Origin: CALROG01 sp943369755
GTDB taxonomy: Bacteria; Pseudomonadota; Gammaproteobacteria; Burkholderiales; Burkholderiaceae_C
Direction of reading: 5' to 3'
NCBI GenBank assembly: GCA_943369755.1
Contig: CALROG020000013.1
Span: forward strand, 1 to 64,000
DNA: 64,000 nt
Under the pieces are notes generated by a model that worked only from the letters and a program-made list of their open reading frames with translations, had not been told where the DNA came from and made no database searches. A program made the position numbers and the translations under genes. Positions 16,797 to 22,960 of this stretch are shown here, in pieces; within the stretch, counting starts at the first letter, position 1; each line of letters begins with the position of its first letter.

Positions 16797-18005
16797 ATGG
16801 CCAAATCCATCGCTGCCCTGCTGAATGAAGCGGGTACCCACTTGTTGCAGTACGACCTGGGCTCGGCGCTGCAGCTCTACCGTGAGGCCATGGCGCGTGA
16901 GCCCGGCAATGCCGCAGCCGCCCTGGGCATGGCCATGGTGCTCAACCGTTCCAACAAGCCAGGCGAAGCGCTGCAACTGCTGACCCGCATCTGGGCCTCA
17001 ATGTCGCGGGCCAAGCAGAAACTGCCGCCGCCTCAGCAGGCTACGGTGTTGGCGCAAATGGGCCTGGCGCAACAGGAGCTGGGCCAGCTTGGTGCGGCGC
17101 TGGAGTCGTACCGCCAGGCAGCGCGGCTGGTGAACTCTGAAGACCTTAACCGGCGCATCAAGCAAATTGTGCCGCTGGTCAACAGCCCGGCACCGGTGCA
17201 GCAACTCATCTTGCACGGGCGCGCGCTGATGGCGGCGCGCCAGGTTGAAGAAGCCGCCAAAACCTATATTGGCGCACTCAAGCTGCAACCGGACAACGCC
17301 GACGTGTTGCACGAACTGGCCATGGTGCTGCAAGAGCTGGGTGCGCATGACCGCGCATTGCCGTTGCTGCAAAAAGCAGTGATCCTGGCGCCCGACCGGC
17401 CGGAGTTTTTCAATGACCTGGGCATGCTGTTCCAGCGCCGGGCCGACTTCACCAAGGCGGTGAGTTTTCATAAACGCGCGATCAAGCTGGCACCGGGTTT
17501 TGTGTTTGCTTACATCAACCTCGGCGTGGCCCACAAGCGCCTGGGCCAGAACGACGAAGCGCTGGCCGCCTACCGCAAGGCGCTAGAAATTGAGCCCAAC
17601 TCGCCCGAGGCGCACAACAACCTGGGCAATCTGTTGCGGGTTGTGGGGCAACTGGCGTTGGCAAAACAGCACCTTGAAACGGCCCTGAAGTTGCGTCGGG
17701 GCTACGTGGATGCGCAGGCCAACCTGGACGCGGTGCTGCAGGCACTGGAAGAGCAAAAAAAGCAGCCCGCGACCAAGCTTGCTGCAAAGCCTGCCGCAAA
17801 GCCCGTCACCAAGCCTGCCGTAAAGAAGGGCGCTGCGGTGCCGGCCAAAAAACCGGCTGTCAAAACCGCGCCAGGCAAGCAGTCGGCTGAAAAGGCGCCT
17901 GCTGCCAAAACGGCTGCTAAAAAGCCTGCGGTCGAGAAGGTCGCCGCCAAGAAAGTTGTGGCTAAAAGGCCTGCGGCCAAGAAGGTCGCGGCCAAGCGCA
18001 AATGA
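16797..18005 (+). CDS. TPR protein with Lys/Ala/Pro-rich histone-H1-like tail
   Basis: This 402-residue protein has tandem TPR motifs over roughly residues 10–310 (for example ALGMAMVLNRSNKPGEALQ and YINLGVAHKRLGQNDEALA, then NLGNLLRVVGQLALAKQHL). A strongly basic, low-complexity tail follows from about 318 to the end, rich in KPAAKP, AAKKPA and AAKRK steps. Such tails occur in AlgP- and H1-like bacterial proteins and may bind nucleic acid or acidic polymers. TPR proteins inside glycosyltransferase clusters often act as scaffolds or O-linked transferase accessories. No OGT catalytic domain is visible. The gene overlaps galE by 4 bp (ATGA). Confidence 0.85.
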   Translation: MAKSIAALLNEAGTHLLQYDLGSALQLYREAMAREPGNAAAALGMAMVLNRSNKPGEALQLLTRIWASMSRAKQKLPPPQQATVLAQMGLAQQELGQLGAALESYRQAARLVNSEDLNRRIKQIVPLVNSPAPVQQLILHGRALMAARQVEEAAKTYIGALKLQPDNADVLHELAMVLQELGAHDRALPLLQKAVILAPDRPEFFNDLGMLFQRRADFTKAVSFHKRAIKLAPGFVFAYINLGVAHKRLGQNDEALAAYRKALEIEPNSPEAHNNLGNLLRVVGQLALAKQHLETALKLRRGYVDAQANLDAVLQALEEQKKQPATKLAAKPAAKPVTKPAVKKGAAVPAKKPAVKTAPGKQSAEKAPAAKTAAKKPAVEKVAAKKVVAKRPAAKKVAAKRK

Positions 18006-19000
18006 CGGTTCTTTTAACAGGCGGCACCGGCTACATCGGCACCCACACCGCCGTGGTGCTGCTGGCCGCAGGCTACGACCTGGTGCTGCTGGACAACCTG
18101 TGCAACAGCCGCCGCGAGGTGCTGGGCCGGTTGCAGCAGATCACCGGGCGCAGCGTGAAGCTGGTTGAGGCCGATGTGCGCGACACGCCTGCGGTGACGG
18201 CTGCCCTGCGCGAGCATGCCTGTACCGCAGTGGTGCACTTTGCGGGGCTCAAGGCGGTGGGCGAGTCGGTGCAAAAGCCGATTGATTACTACGCCAACAA
18301 TGTGCAGGGTGCGGTGAGCCTGTTGCAGGCCATGCAGGCGACGGGCGTGCGCCAGTTGGTGTTCAGCTCCAGCGCCACGGTGTATGGCGCGCCGCAATAC
18401 CTGCCGCTGGATGAAAAACACCCTACCTCGGCCACCAACCCGTATGGCCGCAGCAAGCTGCAGATTGAAGAAATATTGGCTGATGTGTGCGTGTCTGACG
18501 CGTCCTGGCGGGTGGCCTGCCTGCGCTATTTCAACCCGGTGGGGGCGCACGCATCGGGCCTGATCGGCGAAGACCCGCAGGGCATTCCCAACAACCTCAT
18601 GCCCTATGTGGCCAAGGTGGCGGGCGGCGAACTTGCGCGCCTGGGCGTGTTCGGCAACGACTACGACACGCCCGACGGCACCGGCGTGCGCGACTACATT
18701 CATGTGATGGACCTGGCCGAGGGCCACCTGGGTGCATTGAAGTTTTTGCCCACCGCCACCGGCTGGAACGCCATTAACCTGGGCACCGGCCAGGGCTATA
18801 GCGTGCTGGAGATGGTGCGTGCGTTCGAGGCCGCCAGCGGCAAGCCAGTGCCCTATGACATCAAGCCACGCCGCGCCGGCGATGTGGCCAGTGTTTATGC
18901 CAACCCGGCCACAGCCGCCAAGCTGTTGGGCTGGCAGGCCACACGGGGCTTGCAGGAGATGTGCGACAGCACCTGGCGCTGGCAGACCAGCAAGGGCTGA
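18002..19000 (+). CDS. galE: UDP-glucose 4-epimerase
   Basis: This 332-residue short-chain dehydrogenase-type epimerase interconverts UDP-glucose and UDP-galactose. The NAD-binding motif is LLTGGTGYIGTH (4–15). The catalytic Ser/Tyr/Lys region is VFSSSATVYG and NPYGRSK, and RYFNPVGAHASGLIGEDP is the conserved substrate loop. It overlaps the TPR gene stop by 4 bp and ends the rightward glycan operon. With galU at 20.9–21.8 kb it would supply UDP-glucose and UDP-galactose to the neighbouring glycosyltransferases. The length is typical of the family. Confidence 0.95.
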   Translation: MTVLLTGGTGYIGTHTAVVLLAAGYDLVLLDNLCNSRREVLGRLQQITGRSVKLVEADVRDTPAVTAALREHACTAVVHFAGLKAVGESVQKPIDYYANNVQGAVSLLQAMQATGVRQLVFSSSATVYGAPQYLPLDEKHPTSATNPYGRSKLQIEEILADVCVSDASWRVACLRYFNPVGAHASGLIGEDPQGIPNNLMPYVAKVAGGELARLGVFGNDYDTPDGTGVRDYIHVMDLAEGHLGALKFLPTATGWNAINLGTGQGYSVLEMVRAFEAASGKPVPYDIKPRRAGDVASVYANPATAAKLLGWQATRGLQEMCDSTWRWQTSKG

Positions 19001-19036
19001 AGGCTGGGTGCTTGGGGAGTGTGGCGCTTCAAGTGC

Positions 19037-19121
19037 TGGTGCCCGGGGCCGGAATCGAACCGGCACGCCTTGCGGCGGGGGATTTTGAGTCCCCTGCGTC
19101 TACCAATTTCACCACCCGGGC
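19037..19121 (-). tRNA. tRNA-Leu (anticodon CAA)
   Basis: The minus strand folds as a type II tRNA with a 7-bp acceptor stem GCCCGGG/CCCGGGC, discriminator A and encoded CCA (19039–19037). The D-loop contains AATTGGTAGACGC. The anticodon stem GGGGA/TCCCC encloses the loop CTCAAAA, giving CAA (UUG codons). A variable arm is present, and the T-loop is GGTTCGATTCC. It lies between two rightward genes but is transcribed leftward. Confidence 0.97.
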
Positions 19122-19163
19122 AGCGCGAAGAAGCAAGCCGGAAATTATGGCACAGTGGTGACC

Positions 19164-20066
19164 ATGAAATACCCGACGATTGAAGACGCCATTGGCAAAA
19201 CGCCTTTGGCAGCCCTGCAGCGCATTGGCGCGGCCGACAATGCACGGCGCGGCAACGTGGTGCTGGGCAAGCTGGAGGGCAACAACCCGGCCGGCTCGGT
19301 GAAAGACCGGCCTGCGCTGTCGATGATCCAGCGCGCTGAGGAGCGTGGTGACATCAAACCCGGCGACACATTGATTGAAGCCACCTCGGGCAACACCGGC
19401 ATTGCGCTGGCCATGGCGGCTGCCATCAAGGGCTACCGCATGGTGCTGATCATGCCGGAAGACTTGTCGATTGAACGGGCGCAGACCATGAAGGCCTTTG
19501 GTGCCGAGCTGATGCTCACGCCCAAGAGCGGTGGCATGGAATACGCGCGGGACCTGGCCGACAACATGCAGCGCGAAGGCAAGGGCCGGGTGCTGGACCA
19601 GTTTGCCAACGCCGACAACCCGCGCATCCACTTTGAGACCACCGGCCCGGAGATCTGGGCCGACACCCATGGCAAAGTCACGCACTTTGTCAGCGCCATG
19701 GGCACGACCGGCACCATCACCGGTGTGTCGCGCTACCTGAAGGAGCAAAACCCGGCCATTCGCATCATTGGCGCACAGCCCAGCGAGGGTTCGCGCATTC
19801 CTGGCATTCGCAAATGGCCGCAGGAGTATTTGCCAAAAATATACGACCCCAAGCATGTGGACGAGCTGGTTTATGTGAGCCAGGACGACGCCGAAGAAAT
19901 GTGCCGCCGCCTGGCGCGCGAAGAAGGCATTTTTGCCGGCATTTCGGCCGCTGGGGCCTGCTGGGTGGCGCAAGAGGTTGCGAAGAAGGCAGAGAACGCA
20001 ACCATCGTTTTCATTGTGTGCGACCGGGGCGACCGCTACCTGTCTACCGGCGTGTTCCCGGCATGA
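19164..20066 (+). CDS. cysM: Cysteine synthase B (O-acetylserine sulfhydrylase)
   Basis: This 300-residue PLP enzyme makes cysteine from O-acetylserine and sulfide or thiosulfate. LEGNNPAGSVKDRPALSM holds the PLP lysine (Lys47). EATSGNTGIALAMAAA and MGTTGTITGVSRYLKE are the substrate- and phosphate-binding loops. EGNNPAG (instead of EGFNPAG-like patterns) and overall similarity favour CysM over CysK. ATG 19164 is chosen because the family starts close to this point; a GTG at 19155 would add three residues. It overlaps the Nudix gene by 4 bp. Confidence 0.93.
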   Translation: MKYPTIEDAIGKTPLAALQRIGAADNARRGNVVLGKLEGNNPAGSVKDRPALSMIQRAEERGDIKPGDTLIEATSGNTGIALAMAAAIKGYRMVLIMPEDLSIERAQTMKAFGAELMLTPKSGGMEYARDLADNMQREGKGRVLDQFANADNPRIHFETTGPEIWADTHGKVTHFVSAMGTTGTITGVSRYLKEQNPAIRIIGAQPSEGSRIPGIRKWPQEYLPKIYDPKHVDELVYVSQDDAEEMCRRLAREEGIFAGISAAGACWVAQEVAKKAENATIVFIVCDRGDRYLSTGVFPA

Positions 20067-20593
20067 GCACCGGTTTCAAGTTTTGCCCCAGTTGCGCCAC
20101 GCCGTTGCAACTGCTGGCCCAGCTGGAAGACGGCGGTGAAAAGCAGCGCCTGCGCTGCCCGGCCTGCGGCTGGACCCACTGGAACAACCCCACGCCGGTG
20201 CTGGCTGCCGTGATTGAGTACCGGGGCCAGATTCTGCTGGCACGCAACGCGGCCTGGCCGGGGCGCATGTTTGCGCTCATCACCGGTTTCATGGAGGCGG
20301 CTGAAACGCCGCAAGAAGGCATAGCGCGTGAAATCAAGGAAGAGACCAACCTGGACACCAGCGCGCTGAACCTGATTGGCGTGTATGACTTCCAGCGCAT
20401 GAACCAGGTGATCATTGCGTACCACGCGGTGGCGGATGGCGAGGTGAGCCTGTCGCCCGAGCTGGTCGAGTACAAGCTGTATGACTACGCCGACGTAAAG
20501 TGCTGGCCGGCCGGTACCGGCTATGCGCTGGCCGACTGGCTGCGCGGGCGCGGCTACGAGCCGCAGTTTGTGGAATTCCCCAAACGCGGCTGA
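20063..20593 (+). CDS. Nudix hydrolase with N-terminal zinc ribbon
   Basis: This 176-residue protein begins with a zinc ribbon, FCPSC...LRCPACGW (residues 7–37). A Nudix domain follows with the box GFMEAAETPQEGIAREIKEE (GX5EX7REUXEE). It should hydrolyse a nucleoside diphosphate linked to another moiety. The ribbon is reminiscent of NudC (NADH pyrophosphatase) but the protein is shorter and lacks the NudC-specific C-terminal motif, so the substrate is undecided. The start ATG at 20063 overlaps the cysM stop (ATGA), which fixes the start. An upstream in-frame extension overlapping cysM is rejected. Confidence 0.88.
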   Translation: MSTGFKFCPSCATPLQLLAQLEDGGEKQRLRCPACGWTHWNNPTPVLAAVIEYRGQILLARNAAWPGRMFALITGFMEAAETPQEGIAREIKEETNLDTSALNLIGVYDFQRMNQVIIAYHAVADGEVSLSPELVEYKLYDYADVKCWPAGTGYALADWLRGRGYEPQFVEFPKRG

Positions 20594-20627
20594 GGCCTAA
20601 AATCTAGCGCTCCCCAAGGATTGACCG

Positions 20628-20855
20628 ATGACTATTGACAAAGAACTCGACACCCGCGGCCTGAACTGCCCGCTGCCCATTCTCAAGGCCAAGAAGGCAT
20701 TGACTGACATGCAAAGTGGCCAGTTGCTGCGGGTGGTGGCCACTGACGCAGGCTCGGTGCGCGACTTTCAGGCCTTTGCCAAGCAAACCGGCAACGAGCT
20801 GGTAGAGCAGCAAACTGCCGGTGCCGACTTTATTCATGTGCTGCGCCGGCGCTGA
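20628..20855 (+). CDS. TusA-like sulfur carrier protein (SirA/YeeD/TusA family)
   Basis: This 75-residue protein has the family motif RGLNCPLPILKAKKAL, with Cys14 in the CPxP signature that carries persulfide in TusA. The remaining beta-alpha fold (LLRVVATDAGSVRDFQAFAKQTGNEL) fits well. AAGGA lies about 9 nt upstream of the ATG. It lies 34 bp downstream of the Nudix gene and shares a direction with cysM. TusA proteins relay sulfur to tRNA thiolation and cofactor synthesis. Which of these applies here is not decidable from sequence. Confidence 0.9.
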   Translation: MTIDKELDTRGLNCPLPILKAKKALTDMQSGQLLRVVATDAGSVRDFQAFAKQTGNELVEQQTAGADFIHVLRRR

Positions 20856-20864
20856 ACAGCGCGC

Positions 20865-21758
20865 TCAAATCTGACTGACCAGCCGCTTCAGGTAGCTGCC
20901 AAAGCCGGCACCGACCTCGGGGTGTTTGAGCGCAAATTCCACTGTGGCTTCCAGAAAACCTTCTTTGCTGCCGCAGTCGTAGCGCTTGCCCTGGTAGCGC
21001 AGGGCGTGCACGCCCTGGGTCGTCATCAGCCCGGCAATGCCGTCTGTTAGCTGGATCTCCCCACCCGCGCCGCCGGTTTGGCGGCGGATCATGTCGAACA
21101 CCTCGGGCGTGAGAATGTAGCGGCCCGCCACGCCCAGGCGTGAGGGGGCGGCGGCCGGTTCGGGCTTTTCCACCATTTGACGCAACTTGATGACCTGGGC
21201 GTCCAGGTCTTCGCCCGCCACAATGCCGTAGCGGCGCACCTGCTCAAGCGGCACTTCTTGCACGGCTAACAAAGATGTCTGCAATCGGGCAAAGGCCGTG
21301 ACCATTTGTGTCAGAACGCCGGGCCCACCATCCATCCCGGTCATCAGGTCGTCGGCCAGCAGCACCGCAAAAGGCTGGTCGCCCACCAGCGGCTGGGCAC
21401 ACAGCACCGCGTGGCCCAGGCCCAGTGAGCGGGGCTGGCGCACATAGGAGCAGACCATGTCGGCGGGGGAGAGCGCGCGCACCAGCGCCAGCAGCTCATG
21501 CTTGTGGCTGGCGATGAGCTCGGTTTCCAGCTCGTAGGCGGTGTCGAAATGGTCTTCAATGGCACGCTTATTGCGGCCAGTGACGAAGATCATGTGCCGG
21601 ATACCCGCCGCGTAGGCTTCTTCTACCGCGTACTGGATCAAGGGCCGGTCCACGATGGGCAGCATTTCTTTGGGCTGGGCCTTGGTGGCCGGCAAGAAGC
21701 GTGTTCCCAAGCCGGCAACCGGGAAAACGGCCTTGTCTATTCCTGTGACTTTTTTCAT
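20865..21758 (-). CDS. galU: UTP–glucose-1-phosphate uridylyltransferase
   Basis: This 297-residue nucleotidyltransferase makes UDP-glucose. FPVAGLGTRFLPATKAQPKEML is the nucleotide-binding signature (G-x-G-T-R-x-L-P-x-T-K). VEEAYAAGIRHMIFVTGRNK, LADDLM and GVAGRYILTP are further family blocks. It converges on the TusA gene with 9 bp between stops. UDP-glucose feeds the galE and glycosyltransferase functions nearby. Length and start are typical. Confidence 0.96.
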   Translation of the reverse strand: MKKVTGIDKAVFPVAGLGTRFLPATKAQPKEMLPIVDRPLIQYAVEEAYAAGIRHMIFVTGRNKRAIEDHFDTAYELETELIASHKHELLALVRALSPADMVCSYVRQPRSLGLGHAVLCAQPLVGDQPFAVLLADDLMTGMDGGPGVLTQMVTAFARLQTSLLAVQEVPLEQVRRYGIVAGEDLDAQVIKLRQMVEKPEPAAAPSRLGVAGRYILTPEVFDMIRRQTGGAGGEIQLTDGIAGLMTTQGVHALRYQGKRYDCGSKEGFLEATVEFALKHPEVGAGFGSYLKRLVSQI

Positions 21759-21860
21759 CGACTATGTCATTTTTTAAGGCTAAAGTGTGGCCCGGGCGAG
21801 ACAAGAGCAGTGAGCAAGTACTTCTGCTGCTGAAGCAACAAAAAACCAAGGATCAACTGG

Positions 21861-22883
21861 GTGGAGATCTTACTTCTTGAGCGGCTGGTACCGGAGGCGC
21901 TTGCATGGCTTGAGTCGCGCCACGCCGTGGAGTATCGCCCCGAGCTGGCCAGCGACACAACCGCATTGCGCAAGATGCTCTACAAGGCCGAGGCCGTGGT
22001 GCTGCCGCGCAAGGTGGTGGTTACCAAAGAGTTGCTGGACTTCGCGCCGCGCCTGCGGGCGGTGGCCCGGATGCATGTGGGCACCGACAACACCGACCTG
22101 GAGGCCTGCCGCGAGCGCCATGTGCGGGTGATCCAGGCCACCACCGCCAATGTGCGGTCCAACGCCGAATACCTGCTGGCCAGCCTGCTGCTGCTGTACC
22201 GCCGCGGCATTGGCTCGGCCCTGATCGGCGACCGCCATGCCGACATTCGCCTGGGCCGCGAGCTCAATGGCAGCGTGGTCGGCATCTTTGGCCTGGCACC
22301 CACCGCGCACGCGCTGGCTATCTTGCTACAGGCGCTGGGTGTCAAACTGATTGGGTACGACCCTGCGGTGCACCACACCGCACCGATCTGGCAGCGGCTG
22401 CAGGTCAAGCCGGTCAGTCTGGCCGAGTTGATGGCGCAGTCGGACGCGGTGTCGGTGCAGGTGATGTATGCCTCGCGCTACCAGAACTTCATCAATGCCA
22501 AGGTGCTGGCGCATTGCAAGCCCGGCCAGCTTTGGGTGGGTACCAGCCGTTCGCTGCTGTTTGACGCCAATGCCCTGGCCGACGCGCTGTCTGATGGCCG
22601 CATTGAGGCCTGCATGCTTGACGGCGCAGAGGCTGGCTTTGCCTCGCAAGGTTCGCCGCTGCACCAGCGCGACAACCTGTTCCTGACGCCGCGTATTGGC
22701 TCGCACACGCGTGAGTCGCGGTTGCGTGCGAGCTGGTACATTGCGCACCGCATGCACGAGGCCCTGAGCGGCGGCACCGCGCACAGCAGCGGGCTCGACT
22801 CCCTGACCAGCGCGCCAATGGAGCTGGAGGCCGCCGGCCCCGGCGCCTACCCGGCCAGCGCCCCTCATTTCATCATCCGTTAG
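21861..22883 (+). CDS. D-isomer-specific 2-hydroxyacid dehydrogenase family protein
   Basis: This 340-residue protein has the two-domain layout of D-2-hydroxyacid dehydrogenases: a flavodoxin-like N-terminal part (LRAVARMHVGTDNTDLEACRE), the helix segment NAEYLLASLLLLYR, and a Rossmann core. The usual GxGxxG loop is altered (VVGIFGLAPTAHAL), as is the catalytic Arg region (WVGTSRSLLFD). The Glu of the relay is in LDGAEAGF, and the usual His position reads TPRIGSHT. It starts with GTG at 21861, preceded by AAGGA. Loss of the strict nucleotide motif makes dehydrogenase activity uncertain. It is divergent from galU, 102 bp away. Confidence 0.82.
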   Translation: MEILLLERLVPEALAWLESRHAVEYRPELASDTTALRKMLYKAEAVVLPRKVVVTKELLDFAPRLRAVARMHVGTDNTDLEACRERHVRVIQATTANVRSNAEYLLASLLLLYRRGIGSALIGDRHADIRLGRELNGSVVGIFGLAPTAHALAILLQALGVKLIGYDPAVHHTAPIWQRLQVKPVSLAELMAQSDAVSVQVMYASRYQNFINAKVLAHCKPGQLWVGTSRSLLFDANALADALSDGRIEACMLDGAEAGFASQGSPLHQRDNLFLTPRIGSHTRESRLRASWYIAHRMHEALSGGTAHSSGLDSLTSAPMELEAAGPGAYPASAPHFIIR

Positions 22884-22892
22884 TACCAAAAC

Positions 22893-22941
22893 GGGCTGTA
22901 GCCCGCACGGAATATGCGCGAGCCACTATAAAAACCATAGC
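22893..22941 (+). repeat. Dispersed 49-bp intergenic repeat, copy 1
   Basis: It begins GGGCTGTAGCCCGCACGG and ends CACTATAAAAACCATAGC. It lies between convergent stops of the 2-hydroxyacid dehydrogenase and valS. It contains the inverted repeat GGGCT-gt-AGCCC at one end and ATAG/CTAT arms at the other. The same element recurs at 31411, 56916 and 63472. Confidence 0.88.
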
Positions 22942-22960
22942 GGACTAGCGCAGCGTGGTG

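Noticed and set aside
14916..16976. 686-codon minus-strand open frame opposite the glycosyltransferases
   Set aside because: It has low-complexity, His/Arg/Ala-rich composition without motifs; it is a shadow of two real genes.
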